DNA of 64,000 nucleotides from Winslowiella arboricola (GTDB taxonomy: Bacteria > Pseudomonadota > Gammaproteobacteria > Enterobacterales > Enterobacteriaceae): contig NZ_JAODIM010000043.1 of NCBI RefSeq assembly GCF_025527015.1, positions 868,001-932,000 of the forward strand, in the 5' to 3' direction. The position numbers and the translations under genes are program-made. Shown piece by piece: positions 1 through 9,906 of the stretch (positions within the stretch are counted from its first letter, which is position 1; every line of letters starts with the position of its first letter). Below the pieces are notes generated by a model that ran no database searches, was not told the DNA's origin, and saw nothing but the letters and a program-made list of their open reading frames with translations.

Positions 1-114
1 ACTGTTGTAAACCCCACCAACCAGCTTCACCATAGCTTCAGCCTGTTTCTCATTGATACCTGCATCCTGCAGTTCCTTAATTGCCCTGTGGGTGTCGAGG
101 GGAATCGCAACCAT
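1..114 (-). CDS. Hypothetical protein, C-terminus cut by window edge
   Basis: The frame is open from an ATG at 114 to the left edge (38 codons, no stop). A GGGAG ribosome site lies about 9 bases before the ATG. The visible part begins MVAIPLDTHRAIKELQDAG and continues with a helical, charged stretch. This resembles the N-terminus of small coiled-coil proteins of the DUF1640/CCDC90 type, which usually go on to a coiled coil and one C-terminal membrane segment, but too little is visible to be sure. The gene at 42897-43088 has the coiled-coil plus membrane layout expected of the other half of that family. Confidence 0.55.
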   Translation of the reverse strand, partial: MVAIPLDTHRAIKELQDAGINEKQAEAMVKLVGGVYNS

Positions 115-259
115 CGGTATTACTCCCTTAATATATGCATAGCGCAAATAATCTGCAAATTCGCCACGCAATGCAATATCCCACCCTGATATTTCTCTTA
201 TCTTTACTTTACTTGCCAGAGAGTTAACCCCTCCCGCTCGTTGACGGGAGGGAGGCAGA

Positions 260-1666
260 TTACTTAATACCCATCGCCGCACGCAGGGTATAGAACAGGT
301 CGGTCTGATCGGTCAGTCCCACCACATTTGCCGCATGCGGACCGTAAGCCGCGATACGCAACTGGGTGCCGGTGTGGCCCTGTGAATCCTCTTCCGAATT
401 ACCGTAGCTGATGGTCATCAGGCCACCCTCTTTGGTATTCAGGGTCTGGGTCAGACCCGGCGCTTTGCTGTCATTGGCAACAATCTGGCTGGAGTGCGCA
501 TGGTCAGCGGTCACAATCACCAGCGTATTGCCATCTTTACGTGCAAACTCCAGCGCTTTCTGTACGGCTTCATCCAGATCCACGGTTTCACCAATCTGAC
601 CACATGGATTCGCGGCATGATCCTGTTTATCAATCGAAGCGCCTTCTACTTGCAGGAAGAAGCCATGGTCATTTTTGCTTAACAGATTGATGGCTTTATC
701 CGTCATCTGCGCCAGTGTCGGCACGGAAGCCGGACGCTCAGCATTCACTTCGCAGGTGACTGGCTTTCCATCCAGATTCGCATGGTAACTGGCTTTCGGC
801 CCTTTCCAGCGCACCGGCATATTGCCCGCGGCAAACAGACCGAGCAGCGGTTTATCCTGATCCGCGGCGCTGATGGCGTTCATACCGTCAAGATCGTTGA
901 CCAGCTGATAGCCACGTAGTTTGGCCTGCTCTTCCAGCGTCTTGCCCTGCCACTCTCCGGCTTTTGCAGTTTCGCCGAAAGTTTTACCGCCGCCCCCCAG
1001 CGTCACATCTGCGCGGGCATTGAGTAACTGTTCGGCGATAGAACCTTTACCGCCTTTCTCCAGCGCATTAGTGGCGCAGACTTCAGTGGTTTTTTCCGGG
1101 CCGTAACATTTACGAGAGGTGACATGCGCGATCTGCGCAGCTGGCGTGGCATCTTCCAGTTCAGCGGTGGAGACATTGCCGGTGGCTTTGCCTGCGGCTT
1201 TCGCCATCTCCATAATGGTCGGATGATCTTTGCCATTGACATCCACGCTAATCGCACCGTTATAAGATTTCACCCCGGTGCTCCAGGCGGTGGCGGAAGC
1301 GGCGGAATCGGTCACGTAATCAGGTTTATGCGTTTTTTTATCCAGCGCATAGTGGGTGTACTGACCGGTCAGCGGTAGCGCATCGATACCTTTAAAGAAA
1401 CCGCCCGCACCCTCAGCATAGTTACGGGCCGCGGTGATTTCGGAGTCGCCCATACCATCCCCAATCAGCAGGATAACGTTTTTCGCCGTGCTATTTTTTA
1501 ACGACGCTTTTAATGCCTCAGTCTGATCTTCCGTCAGTCGGCGTGCACCGCCAGGCTGAGTCAGATCACCCTGCGCAGCGCGGCTGTAAGCAGCAATATC
1601 GGCATAGCAGTGGGCAGAAAAAAGCGTGGCGATCAGCGTGAGAGTAAACAGTTTGTTGTTTTGCAT
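260..1666 (-). CDS. phoA: Alkaline phosphatase PhoA (periplasmic)
   Basis: This enzyme hydrolyses phosphomonoesters in the periplasm to scavenge phosphate. The protein is 468 aa, close to the E. coli enzyme. A signal peptide covers about residues 1-22 and ends near the CYADI segment. The metal site [11 protein letters not shown] has Asp70, the nucleophile motif TDSAASAT has Ser121, and the C-terminal motifs TADHAHSS and GHTGTQ supply further zinc ligands. The frame is open upstream to an ATG at 1747, but that extension runs through the PhoB boxes. The ATG at 1666 has GGAGAT at the right distance and begins the signal peptide, so it is preferred. Control is likely by PhoB through the boxes at 1718-1768. 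Confidence 0.95.
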   Translation of the reverse strand: MQNNKLFTLTLIATLFSAHCYADIAAYSRAAQGDLTQPGGARRLTEDQTEALKASLKNSTAKNVILLIGDGMGDSEITAARNYAEGAGGFFKGIDALPLTGQYTHYALDKKTHKPDYVTDSAASATAWSTGVKSYNGAISVDVNGKDHPTIMEMAKAAGKATGNVSTAELEDATPAAQIAHVTSRKCYGPEKTTEVCATNALEKGGKGSIAEQLLNARADVTLGGGGKTFGETAKAGEWQGKTLEEQAKLRGYQLVNDLDGMNAISAADQDKPLLGLFAAGNMPVRWKGPKASYHANLDGKPVTCEVNAERPASVPTLAQMTDKAINLLSKNDHGFFLQVEGASIDKQDHAANPCGQIGETVDLDEAVQKALEFARKDGNTLVIVTADHAHSSQIVANDSKAPGLTQTLNTKEGGLMTISYGNSEEDSQGHTGTQLRIAAYGPHAANVVGLTDQTDLFYTLRAAMGIK

Positions 1667-1717
1667 TAAGTCGTATCTCCATGAAAAAGTTTTGCCAAAG
1701 ATTTCAGGGAGCCAGTT

Positions 1718-1768
1718 TGCGACACAACCATGACAATTTTGTGTCATGGTTGTGTCAATCAGATGTCA
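1718..1768. promoter_or_regulatory. PhoB box array, present on both strands
   Basis: On the minus strand, facing phoA, TGTCA at 1735-1731 and TGTCG at 1724-1720 are 11 bases apart, the PhoB spacing. On the plus strand TGTCA occurs at 1742, 1753 and 1764, again exactly 11 bases apart. The two sets form a perfect 15-bp inverted repeat (1721-1735 with 1742-1756) around a 6-base loop. The phoA start codon lies about 50 bases downstream of the minus-strand box. Confidence 0.85.
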
Positions 1769-1783
1769 GTTATAACAATGCAA

Positions 1784-3091
1784 TTACAATGGCTTATGAG
1801 CAGTCTCTTTTGCCTTCCACAATGCAAAGAAGGTAATCAGCAGCGCCAGCACCACATACAGTGATACCCATAGCGTGCTGCCCGTCTCTCTGAACAACGT
1901 GGTAATAATCAGCGGTGCGAATCCGCCACCAATAATCCCTGCCAGCGTATAGGCCAGTGATGAACCGGCGTAACGCACATGGGTCGGAAACTGTTCGGTA
2001 ACAAATGCCGCCTGCGGACCGTACATGATGGCATGGATCAACAGGCCACCTATCACGCCGAGGCAGATTAACCACGGCTGGGCGCTGTCGAGCAGGGCAA
2101 AGAACGCAAATGCCCAGATCATCGCCAGCACTGCGCCGATCATATACACCGGGCGGCGACCAATGCGGTCCGACAGCGCGCCAAACATCGGTACGGTAAT
2201 CGCATTCCCCACCGCGCCGAGCATGGTCGCCAGCAGCGCCAGCGGTCGTGGCAGATTAAGCACGGTGGTGACATACGTCAGGGTAAAGACCACTACCAGC
2301 GCATACAGCACATCCGAACCAATACGCGAGCCACCGGCAATCAGCAGCGCACGCGGATGCTTCACAAACACCTCTTTCAGCGGGGTATGCGTGGTTTTTT
2401 TGCTTTGCTCCAGCTTCAGAAACGCCGGCGTTTCGCCCACGCCACGACGCAACCAGAGTCCAAACACCACCAGCACCAGGCTTAGCAGGAACGGAATACG
2501 CCAGCCCCACTGCTGGAACTGTTCAGCGGTCATCATTACGGTGATCAGGGTGATCAGACCGGTGCCCATCAGCGTACCGCACGACGGACCAACCTGCGCA
2601 AAGGAGGCGTTGCGGCCACGCTGATTCGGTTTACCGTGCTCCATTGATAACAGCACCGCGCCGGCCCACTCACCACCCAGAGCAATGCCCTGCACAAAAC
2701 GCAGTGCCACCAGCAGTACCGGACTCCAGATGCCCCAGCTGGCATAGCCGGGTAACAGCCCCATTAGCGCGGTGGTCACCCCCATAATCACCAGTGTGGT
2801 CACCAGCACAAACCGGCGGCCAAGCACGTCGCCAAGATGACCAAATACCATGCCGCCGATCGGGCGTGAGATATAGCCCACCGCATAGGTAGAAAACGCC
2901 AGAATGGTGCCGACCAGCGGATCAAACGACGGGAAAAACACATGGTTAAAGATCAGCGCCGCCATAATGTTATAGACAGTAAAGTCATACCATTCGAGCG
3001 CGGTGCCAATGGAGCTGGCGGCGGCCAGACGTCCGGTTTTCGGCGTATCTTGCGCTTCACGCGCCGGATTATCAGTATTTAACAGCGTCAT
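1784..3091 (-). CDS. MFS transporter, metabolite:H+ symporter (MHS) family
   Basis: The protein is 435 aa, with the 12-helix hydrophobic pattern of the major facilitator family. It opens with GTALEWYDFTVYN, typical of MHS carriers such as ProP, KgtP and ShiA. The loop 2-3 motif GHLGDVLGRR and its repeat ALSDRIGRRP in the second half are both present. Its start overlaps the stop of the upstream gene by four bases (ATGA), so it is the last gene of the DUF2848-amidase operon. It probably imports the substrate or exports a product of that pathway, possibly an organic acid or amide; the substrate cannot be read from sequence. Confidence 0.85.
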   Translation of the reverse strand: MTLLNTDNPAREAQDTPKTGRLAAASSIGTALEWYDFTVYNIMAALIFNHVFFPSFDPLVGTILAFSTYAVGYISRPIGGMVFGHLGDVLGRRFVLVTTLVIMGVTTALMGLLPGYASWGIWSPVLLVALRFVQGIALGGEWAGAVLLSMEHGKPNQRGRNASFAQVGPSCGTLMGTGLITLITVMMTAEQFQQWGWRIPFLLSLVLVVFGLWLRRGVGETPAFLKLEQSKKTTHTPLKEVFVKHPRALLIAGGSRIGSDVLYALVVVFTLTYVTTVLNLPRPLALLATMLGAVGNAITVPMFGALSDRIGRRPVYMIGAVLAMIWAFAFFALLDSAQPWLICLGVIGGLLIHAIMYGPQAAFVTEQFPTHVRYAGSSLAYTLAGIIGGGFAPLIITTLFRETGSTLWVSLYVVLALLITFFALWKAKETAHKPL

Positions 3092-3723
3092 GATGGCATC
3101 TCCTGCCTGGTTAGCTGCCAGCTCAGCGCGTAAAAACTGGCGTGGGCATTAAGTGACTCACCGGCAAGCGCGGCCAGATACTGGCTGGCGTCGGCGCTGC
3201 TGCTTTCAATTAACATCATCGGTAATAACTGGCGGTTTTCGCGCGCCTCTTTCGGCAGCGGCGTGCTCAGGGTGCTGTCCGGCAGCAACAGGCTGGAGCT
3301 GATAAAGCCCGCTTCGGCAAACAGACGCTCTCCCAGATGGCGAACACTGGCGATATCCTGCTCTGCTTTTAGCGTCAGAATGGCAAGATGACTGCCGCTG
3401 CCAAAACCGACTTTTGCTTCGATGGCGCATACCCGGCGCATCGGATCGATCATTTTATTCAGATTGCTGACCGACCAGGCGGTCTGGCGGGTAAAAGCGG
3501 CATGGTAAGCATCGCTGGTAAAATCGGCCAGCGAGCCGGTTTTATACAGTCCGAGGTATTTACGGCTGCCGTCCAGCGCCTGATAACGCGTGCCGCTTAA
3601 AAAGCCGCTGATCGCCACACGTTCTTCCACGTGTTCACGGTCATACCACTGGTTAAAGTCAGCTTCATCAGCCGGATTAACATCCGTTGCAACAAACAGC
3701 ATTCCCTGGGGTGAACGATTCAT
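3088..3723 (-). CDS. Ferredoxin-like (dimeric alpha-beta barrel) protein, function unknown
   Basis: The protein is 211 aa. The N-terminal half holds the pattern FNQWYDREHVEERVAISGFL, characteristic of small dimeric alpha-beta barrel proteins (DUF4286/EthD-like), in which the WY-x-EHV segment lines a pocket. The second half (about residues 105-200) looks like a degenerate second copy of the fold. AGGAGA lies 6-7 bases before the ATG at 3723. It sits between amidase and transporter genes in a tight operon, so a role in the same catabolic route is likely, perhaps as a small decarboxylase or isomerase, but this is inference. Confidence 0.7.
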   Translation of the reverse strand: MNRSPQGMLFVATDVNPADEADFNQWYDREHVEERVAISGFLSGTRYQALDGSRKYLGLYKTGSLADFTSDAYHAAFTRQTAWSVSNLNKMIDPMRRVCAIEAKVGFGSGSHLAILTLKAEQDIASVRHLGERLFAEAGFISSSLLLPDSTLSTPLPKEARENRQLLPMMLIESSSADASQYLAALAGESLNAHASFYALSWQLTRQEMPS

Positions 3724-3759
3724 CGATTTTCTCCTGCAATATGCCCGGTAAATAAAAAG

Positions 3760-5100
3760 TTACGCCCGTGTCAGGGCCTGTTCGATACTCAGCGCCCAGC
3801 CCATCAGCTCGCTGTCCTGCATCGGTAATGCGGAAACCATCAGTCCAACCGGTGCTGCACCTGCTGGCTGACAGGGTAATGAAATCGAGCAACCGTCGAG
3901 AAAGTTGATAATCGACGGATTACGCAGCATCGCGCCGTTAACGCGGAAGTAGTGCTCTTCGTCGGCTTCCAGTTCGGCGATGACTGGCGCAATAACTGGC
4001 ACCGTCGGCATCAGCAAGGCGTGATAGCCCGTTAGCTCAGCGCTGACGCGCTGCTGCCAGTCGGCGCGCTGCTGCTCAAGGGTGATGCGGTCGGCATCGG
4101 TCAGTTCGGCGCCGCGGCGGATCCGCGAGATGACCCGTGGGTCATATTTTTCCGGCTGGCGGGCAATCAGCGACTGATGCCACTGCCAGGACTCCAGCGC
4201 GGTAAAACCGCCGCGCGCATTGATGGTCGCCAGTTCAGAAAATTCGCTTAATGGCAGGCTGTCCACGGTGGCGCCCTGCGCTTTCAGCTGTTCAATTGCC
4301 TGATAAAACGCGCTGCTGACGGCTTCGTCCATGCCATCCAGCGCCAGGGTTTGCGGTACGGCGAATCGTGCATGGCTTAAATCCTGCGCCACCGCCGTTA
4401 ATGGTTCACCGGCGATCACCGCATCCAGCAGCAGGCAGCTGCTGACGTTATGCGCCAGCACACCAATGGAATCGAGCGACGGCGACAGGGGTTGCAGACC
4501 GGCAGCACTGATACGGCGTGCGGTCGGTTTAAAGCCAGTCAGTCCGCATAGCGCCGCAGGAATTCGCACCGATCCGCCGGTATCGGTGCCAACCGAGCCG
4601 AGGCACATACCGTCAGTCAGCGCCACCGCCGCACCGGAAGAGGAACCACCAGGAATACGCCGGCTGGCGCGGTCAAAAGCATTGGCAGGCGTGCCGTAGT
4701 GAGGGTTGATGCCCAGCCCGGAATAAGCAAACTCGGTCATATTGGTTTTGCCGACGATTACCGCACCGGCCTGCAACAGGCGATCGACCACCGCGGCATT
4801 GGCGCTGGCGGCATCTGCCGTTGCGAGAATGGCTGAGCCGCCGGTGGTGGTCTCGCCTGCCACATCAAACAGATCTTTAATCGATACCGGAATGCCATCC
4901 AGCGCACTCAGCTTTTGCTGGCGTGCATCCGCGGCTTGCGCCTGTTGTGTTGCGCTCGCGGTATACACCCGGATAAACGTCCGTTTACCTTCGCCATCCG
5001 GCGCGTTAATCCGGCTGAAAGCCTGTTGCAGTAAATCGCTGGCTTGCAGGCTGCCCTGCGCCAGTTGTTCACTGGCCTGCTGAAGCGTCACGTTGTTCAT
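3760..5100 (-). CDS. Amidase (amidase signature family)
   Basis: The protein is 446 aa and hydrolyses a carboxamide to acid plus ammonia. The Ser-cisSer-Lys triad is visible: Lys in GIPVSIKDLFD, the cis-Ser and nucleophile region in PGGSSSGAAVAL and VGTDTGGSVRIPA. The frame is open further upstream to 5229, but the ATG at 5100 has GAGGAG nine bases ahead and follows the stop of the DUF2848 gene by 10 bases, so it is preferred. It is the second gene of a four-gene operon opposite a GntR regulator. It resembles allophanate hydrolase or GatA-like amidases in fold, but the glutamine amidotransferase partners are absent here, so a free-standing catabolic amidase is more likely. Confidence 0.88.
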   Translation of the reverse strand: MNNVTLQQASEQLAQGSLQASDLLQQAFSRINAPDGEGKRTFIRVYTASATQQAQAADARQQKLSALDGIPVSIKDLFDVAGETTTGGSAILATADAASANAAVVDRLLQAGAVIVGKTNMTEFAYSGLGINPHYGTPANAFDRASRRIPGGSSSGAAVALTDGMCLGSVGTDTGGSVRIPAALCGLTGFKPTARRISAAGLQPLSPSLDSIGVLAHNVSSCLLLDAVIAGEPLTAVAQDLSHARFAVPQTLALDGMDEAVSSAFYQAIEQLKAQGATVDSLPLSEFSELATINARGGFTALESWQWHQSLIARQPEKYDPRVISRIRRGAELTDADRITLEQQRADWQQRVSAELTGYHALLMPTVPVIAPVIAELEADEEHYFRVNGAMLRNPSIINFLDGCSISLPCQPAGAAPVGLMVSALPMQDSELMGWALSIEQALTRA

Positions 5101-5110
5101 CTGCGGCTCC

Positions 5111-5803
5111 TCAGGCGACGATCGGCAGCACATTGCTGCGATACTGGTGGCTGATGGTGCGGCCGAGGGTTTCATCCACCAGCGCCATACGGAACTCGCT
5201 GGCCGGACGGATGCCGCCGATTGCGCCAAGGGTGCCGCAGGTCATCGCCAGACCATTGGCCGGGATACCGCCTGCCGCTTCAGCGCTGGTGTAACGGTCG
5301 AGGAGATCCAGCGGCGTACGCAGACTGGCCAGCGTGCCGTCCTGATACAGCACCCATTCGCCCTGCTCACGGATCCACGAACGTAAGATCAGGCTGTCCC
5401 AGTGTCCGGCCACCTCTTTCATTGCCCAGGCCTGCTGCGCCACCGGCTTAACGCAAACCTGCTTTGACATCGCCACGCTGTAAGTTTCCAGCTGACGATC
5501 GGTATGGTCGGAAGCCAGCGAGACATACAGCTCGCCATCCACGGTGAAGATAAACGGCTCCGCTTCGCCTGAGGTGTGTTCACCCACTACTTCAATGCTG
5601 TCAGCCTGCGTCAGCTGGTTAGTTGTAACGCGATAAAACAGCGGAACTGCACCAGGACGGGGCACACCGAGTGCTTCCAGCTCACTGATATGGTGCATAA
5701 TCGCCTGATGGTCGCGCCCGGTCCAGCCCGCAATAACCAGCTGATTAACATCGGTATTAAGCGTATCGCCATGATTTGCCGGTAAACTAAAGCTCAGTTT
5801 CAT
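5111..5803 (-). CDS. DUF2848 family protein
   Basis: The protein is 230 aa from the ATG at 5803; a GTG at 5806 is also possible. The segments VIAGWTGRD, HHISELEALGVPRPG and VPLFYRV are typical of DUF2848, a family related in fold to fumarylacetoacetate hydrolase enzymes and often found next to amidases and MFS carriers. The C-terminal GLAMTCGTLGAIGGIRPA is glycine rich, as in an active site loop. It is the first gene of the operon and faces the GntR regulator. The reaction is not known; a hydrolase or isomerase acting just before or after the amidase is a reasonable guess. Confidence 0.8.
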   Translation of the reverse strand: MKLSFSLPANHGDTLNTDVNQLVIAGWTGRDHQAIMHHISELEALGVPRPGAVPLFYRVTTNQLTQADSIEVVGEHTSGEAEPFIFTVDGELYVSLASDHTDRQLETYSVAMSKQVCVKPVAQQAWAMKEVAGHWDSLILRSWIREQGEWVLYQDGTLASLRTPLDLLDRYTSAEAAGGIPANGLAMTCGTLGAIGGIRPASEFRMALVDETLGRTISHQYRSNVLPIVA

Positions 5804-5829
5804 CACATCCAGTCCTTATTTGAAATCAC

Positions 5830-5843
5830 TGTGAAATTTCACA
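5830..5843. promoter_or_regulatory. Candidate GntR operator
   Basis: A perfect 14-bp palindrome, TGTGAAATTTCACA, sits in the 115-base gap between the divergent DUF2848 operon and the GntR gene. Two partial copies of its half-site (GTGAAA) occur at about 5889 and 5913 near the regulator start. Position and symmetry suit autoregulation and control of the operon; this is inference. Confidence 0.55.
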
Positions 5844-5918
5844 CTAACCTTAAATAAGCGATTTTCATGCCATGTTTTTGTGTAGAATGTGAAAGAGTTC
5901 AAATCATCGGAGTGAAAT

Positions 5919-6584
5919 GTGAGCAGCGACACTATGCTATTGGGTGAAAACCCGCGCGCATTATCGTTAAATGAACTGGCTTATCTGCGCTTTAAGCAGG
6001 CGCTGATCACCCTGAGCTACAAGCCCGGTGATTATCTGAATACGGCGCAGGTGATGGCGGATCTCGAAATGGGTCGTACGCCGGTAAACCAGGCGATTCA
6101 TCGTTTAGCCGGTGAAGGGCTGTTGCAGGTGATCCCGCGGAAAGGGGTGATGGTGGCGCCATTATCGATTGACGATGCGCTGGAGCTGATTGAAGTGCGC
6201 CTGGCCAATGAATCCCTCTGTATCGCTCTCGCCTGCCAGCGCGTCACCGACAGCGATATTGACGCACTGCGCGCGATTAATCAGCAGATTGCCGCCGCCA
6301 GCCTGCAGCGCGATCGCATCAATATGATGCTGCTCGATCGCCAGTTCCACCATCTGCTGGCCAGCATCGCCGGTAACAGCCGGTTGATTGATATTCTCAG
6401 CGTTATCCATGCTCAGGCGCAGCGCTTCTGGGCGACAACCCTGTCGCGCGAGAGCCATATGCAGGAAGTGATTGCCGAACATGAGGCGATTATTGCGGCG
6501 CTGGCATGTCAGGACCCTCAGGCCGCGGAAGCCGCAAACCGTGAACATGTTCTGTCGTTTAAACGCGCGTTACTGACAGGCTAA
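5919..6584 (+). CDS. GntR family transcriptional regulator (FCD/FadR subgroup)
   Basis: The protein is 221 aa with a GTG start preceded by CGGAG. The N-terminal winged helix covers about residues 12-80 and contains MADLEMGRTPVNQAIHRL and the wing VIPRKGVMVAP. The rest is all-helical, as in the FCD ligand domain, with the metal-ligand type segments RQFHHLLASIAGN and VIAEHEAIIAAL. Proteins of this type repress catabolic operons and are released by a small organic acid. It is divergent from the amidase operon and probably controls it. Confidence 0.88.
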   Translation: MSSDTMLLGENPRALSLNELAYLRFKQALITLSYKPGDYLNTAQVMADLEMGRTPVNQAIHRLAGEGLLQVIPRKGVMVAPLSIDDALELIEVRLANESLCIALACQRVTDSDIDALRAINQQIAAASLQRDRINMMLLDRQFHHLLASIAGNSRLIDILSVIHAQAQRFWATTLSRESHMQEVIAEHEAIIAALACQDPQAAEAANREHVLSFKRALLTG

Positions 6585-6750
6585 ATATGGACGCCGGGCC
6601 AGGCCATTCTTCAGGCGGCTGACAGCTAAATTCATTAGCTACCTCACACTTCGTGCCCTCATTACAGCCAGTTGCTCAAATCTCGTCTAAAGTTTTTCGC
6701 ATGGTCAATAACTTACAGACCATACCTGGTCTGGACAAGGAGAACTGCCG

Positions 6751-8430
6751 ATGATGAAACGAGTTGATAGCCGTCAATGGCGAGCAGCATTAGTCGTGCC
6801 ACTGATTTTAAGCGGTGCACTGGTTGGCGTCACATTACCTGCCCATGCGGATGGCGAAAATAACCAACGCATGTTAAGCAGTGTGCCGCAACCCCCTGAT
6901 GTGCGACTGGGACCGCTGTATCACGCGGTACAATCGGCTAAATTCTTCCCCGATCAGAAAACCTTTGCCGATGCAGTGCCAAAATCAGATCCTGCGTCGA
7001 TTGTCGCCGACTGGCAGATGCAGAAATCGCAGCGCAATTTCGATCTCAGACATTTTGTGAACACTAACTTTACCCTGCCGGCTGAAGGTGAAAAGTATGT
7101 GCCGCCGGCAGGACAGAGTTTACGTGAGCATATTAACGGCCTGTGGCCGGTACTGACGCGCACTACCGATAAAGCCGGTCAGTATGATTCGCTGCTGCCA
7201 TTACCGAAACCCTATGTGGTGCCCGGCGGACGTTTCCGCGAAGTCTATTACTGGGACAGCTACTTCACCATGCTCGGTCTCGCCGAAAGCGGAAACTGGG
7301 ATCGCGTACAGGATATGGTCGATAACTTCGCCCATGAGCTGGATAAATATGGTCATATCCCCAACGGCAACCGCAGCTACTATCTCAGCCGCTCCCAGCC
7401 ACCGTTCTTCAGCCTGATGGTGGAGCTGCTGGCGAAACATGGCGGTGAACAGGTCTACAGCAAGTATCTGCCGCAGTTGCAGAAAGAGCATGATTACTGG
7501 ATGGCGGATGCCGCAACGGTCAAAGCCGGTGAAGCCAGCAAGCGCGTGGTGAAACTGAAAGATGGCACCGTGCTTAATCGTTACTGGGATGCGCGCGATG
7601 TGCCACGTACCGAGTCGTATATGGATGATATCGCCACTGCCAGCAAAGCGACGGATCGCAATAAAGCGGAACTGTATCGCGATCTGCGTTCCGGTGCGGC
7701 ATCGGGCTGGGATTTCAGCTCGCGCTGGTTTGATAAACCGGGCGATCTGTCAACCATTCATACCACGCAGATTATTCCGGTCGATCTCAACGCCCTGCTG
7801 TTCCAGCTGGAAAAAACCCTCGCCCATGCCAGTAAAGTGGCAAAACAGGATAATGCCAGCCAGCGCTTTACTGAGATGGCGAACAAGCGTCAGACGGCGA
7901 TTAACCACTATTTGTGGGATGAGCAGGATGGCTGGTTTGCTGACTACGACTGGAAGAAAAACAGTGTGCGTAAACAGCTGACCGCCGCAACGCTGTTCCC
8001 ACTCTTCCTGCAGGCCGCTGATAAAGATAAGGCCAATCGTACTGCCACCGCGGTAGAGAAACAGCTGGTTAAAGAGGGTGGACTGGCTACTACCAATGTA
8101 AATAATGGCCAGCAGTGGGATGCCCCCAACGGCTGGGCGCCATTGCAGTGGGTGGCGGTAGAGGGTCTCAACCACTATGGTAAGCAGACGCTGGCCAAAG
8201 ATATCGGCATGCGCTTCCTGAACAATGTGCAAGGCACCTATGATAAGCAGCATAAGCTGGTTGAAAAATATGTAGTGGAAGGCAAAGGTCTTGGCGGCGG
8301 CGGCGGCGGTGAATATCCGTTGCAGGACGGCTTTGGCTGGACCAATGGCGTCACCCTGAAACTGATGGATATGTATTGCCCGAAAAATGTCACCTGTAAT
8401 AACGTCGGTGATATCACTAAGACGCAGTAA
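6751..8430 (+). CDS. treA: Periplasmic trehalase TreA
   Basis: This GH37 enzyme splits trehalose into two glucose in the periplasm, allowing use of trehalose at high osmolarity. The protein is 559 aa. Both trehalase signatures are present: [16 protein letters not shown] and [12 protein letters not shown], and the glycine-rich C-terminal segment [19 protein letters not shown] is typical. A signal peptide covers about residues 1-34 (cut near AHADG). AAGGAGA lies 7 bases before the ATG. A strong hairpin follows at 8448-8475. The signal peptide separates it from the cytoplasmic paralogue TreF. Confidence 0.95.
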   Translation: MMKRVDSRQWRAALVVPLILSGALVGVTLPAHADGENNQRMLSSVPQPPDVRLGPLYHAVQSAKFFPDQKTFADAVPKSDPASIVADWQMQKSQRNFDLRHFVNTNFTLPAEGEKYVPPAGQSLREHINGLWPVLTRTTDKAGQYDSLLPLPKPYVVPGGRFREVYYWDSYFTMLGLAESGNWDRVQDMVDNFAHELDKYGHIPNGNRSYYLSRSQPPFFSLMVELLAKHGGEQVYSKYLPQLQKEHDYWMADAATVKAGEASKRVVKLKDGTVLNRYWDARDVPRTESYMDDIATASKATDRNKAELYRDLRSGAASGWDFSSRWFDKPGDLSTIHTTQIIPVDLNALLFQLEKTLAHASKVAKQDNASQRFTEMANKRQTAINHYLWDEQDGWFADYDWKKNSVRKQLTAATLFPLFLQAADKDKANRTATAVEKQLVKEGGLATTNVNNGQQWDAPNGWAPLQWVAVEGLNHYGKQTLAKDIGMRFLNNVQGTYDKQHKLVEKYVVEGKGLGGGGGGEYPLQDGFGWTNGVTLKLMDMYCPKNVTCNNVGDITKTQ

Positions 8431-8447
8431 ATAATCATCTGCAACCG

Positions 8448-8475
8448 GCGGGGGCGGCATTTATGTCGCCCCCGC
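8448..8475 (+). terminator. Hairpin after treA
   Basis: A perfect 9-bp stem GCGGGGGCG/CGCCCCCGC with a 10-base loop starts 17 bases after the treA stop. There is no clear T-tract, so it may act as a weak terminator or a 3' stabilising hairpin. Confidence 0.45.
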
Positions 8476-8500
8476 GCATTTATGTCCGGGGATAACCGCT

Positions 8501-9766
8501 ATGCAAACTTCAAACCGCCGTGCGCTGGTCGCCGGTTCGGTCGGTAACTTTATCGAATGGTATGAATTTGGTGTTTACGGCTTTCTCGCCACCGTGATTG
8601 CCGGCAATTTCTTTCGGCTGGAAGGTGAAAGCGAAATTACCAGCCTGATCCTCACTTACGCCGCTTTCGCCCTCGCCTTCTTTTGCCGTCCGATTGGCGC
8701 GATTATTTTTGGCCGTATCGGCGACCGCATTGGCCGCAAGCCGACGCTGATCGCGGTATTGATTATGATGACGCTGGCGACCGCCGCCATCGGTCTGATG
8801 CCCACCTATGCCACTCTCGGCGTTGCCGCGCCGCTGTTGCTGACGTTGCTGCGCATGTTGCAGGGGCTGTTTGCGGGTGGCGAATTTGGCGGTGCGGTGG
8901 CGCTGATGACCGAATTTGCCCCGCGCGGTAAACGCGGCAGTTACGGCGCCTGGCAATCCTTTACCGTGGCGCTGGGTTTACTGGCCGGTGCCGGGATTGT
9001 CGCGCTGCTTGGGGCACTGCTTAGCACCGAACAGCTGCATAGCTGGGGCTGGCGTATCCCGTTTCTGCTGGCGTTGCCACTGGGGCTGGTAGCGCTGTGG
9101 CTGCGATTACAGCTGGATGAAACGCCAACCTTCAAACAGGCAGTGGCGCAGCCAGCCAGCGCGCCGCTGCCTGGGGTAGTCAAAGCGATTGTGCTGGGAA
9201 TTGGCCGCATGATGGGCTGGTCAGCAGCGGGTTACACTTTTCTGGTGGTGATGCCCTCGTGGCTGCAAACCTCGCTGCATGCCAGTTTCCAGCAGGCGCT
9301 GGTCGCCACGGTATTGGGCAATATCGGTTTTGCCCTGACCATTTTACCGGCTGGTCGCCTTAGTGATCGCTATGGCCGCCGCCGTATTATGTTACTGGCG
9401 ATTGCTGCGGTGATTGTGTTTACTTTCCCGTTACTGGCGATCCTGCAGCAACCTGAGGCCTCGTTGTGGCTGAAAGGGCTGGCGGTCATGCTGGCGGGCG
9501 CGGTGGTCGGTCTGCTGGCCGGCCCTGGCCCGGCGATGCTGGCCGAGATGTTTCCTACCCGCGTGCGTTATACCGGTTTAGGCCTCGCCTACTCGCTCTC
9601 CAACGCGGTATTTTCCGGCTGTGCGGGTCTGATTATCACCTCGCTGATTAAGCAGACCGGCAATATCAATATTCCGGCTTACTACGTGGTGATTATCTCG
9701 CTCATCAGCTTGCTGGCGATCCTCACCCTGCGCCCTGACGACCATCTGCGCGACCTCGAAAGCTAA
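8501..9766 (+). CDS. MFS transporter, MHS family
   Basis: The protein is 421 aa with twelve predicted helices. The start VGNFIEWYEFGVYGFLA, the loop motif GRIGDRIGRKP and its second-half copy GRLSDRYGRRR mark it as a metabolite:proton symporter of the ProP/KgtP/ShiA type. It lies 70 bases after treA on the same strand but is separated by the hairpin, so it may be partly independent. A GC-rich hairpin (9779-9795) follows its stop. The substrate is unknown. Confidence 0.85.
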   Translation: MQTSNRRALVAGSVGNFIEWYEFGVYGFLATVIAGNFFRLEGESEITSLILTYAAFALAFFCRPIGAIIFGRIGDRIGRKPTLIAVLIMMTLATAAIGLMPTYATLGVAAPLLLTLLRMLQGLFAGGEFGGAVALMTEFAPRGKRGSYGAWQSFTVALGLLAGAGIVALLGALLSTEQLHSWGWRIPFLLALPLGLVALWLRLQLDETPTFKQAVAQPASAPLPGVVKAIVLGIGRMMGWSAAGYTFLVVMPSWLQTSLHASFQQALVATVLGNIGFALTILPAGRLSDRYGRRRIMLLAIAAVIVFTFPLLAILQQPEASLWLKGLAVMLAGAVVGLLAGPGPAMLAEMFPTRVRYTGLGLAYSLSNAVFSGCAGLIITSLIKQTGNINIPAYYVVIISLISLLAILTLRPDDHLRDLES

Positions 9767-9906
9767 ATCCTGCCCGCCGGCGCGCATTGCGCGCCATCGT
9801 CACGCTTTGCCTCCTCCCCGCCCGTTTTCGCACGAATGGGATAATACCCCGATCTTATTGTGTGAATAGTTAAGTAAAATCAATGCTTGAAACGATAAAC
9901 GAGAAA

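Noticed and set aside
1667-1747. N-terminal extension of PhoA
   Set aside because: It would be coded through the PhoB boxes and put 27 residues before the signal peptide.
2025-2624. A 199-codon open frame on the plus strand
   Set aside because: It is antisense within the MFS gene, rich in Arg/Pro/Ser, with no family resemblance.
7750-8460. A 236-codon open frame on the minus strand
   Set aside because: It lies antisense within treA, whose motifs and length are complete; the frame is a shadow of codon bias.
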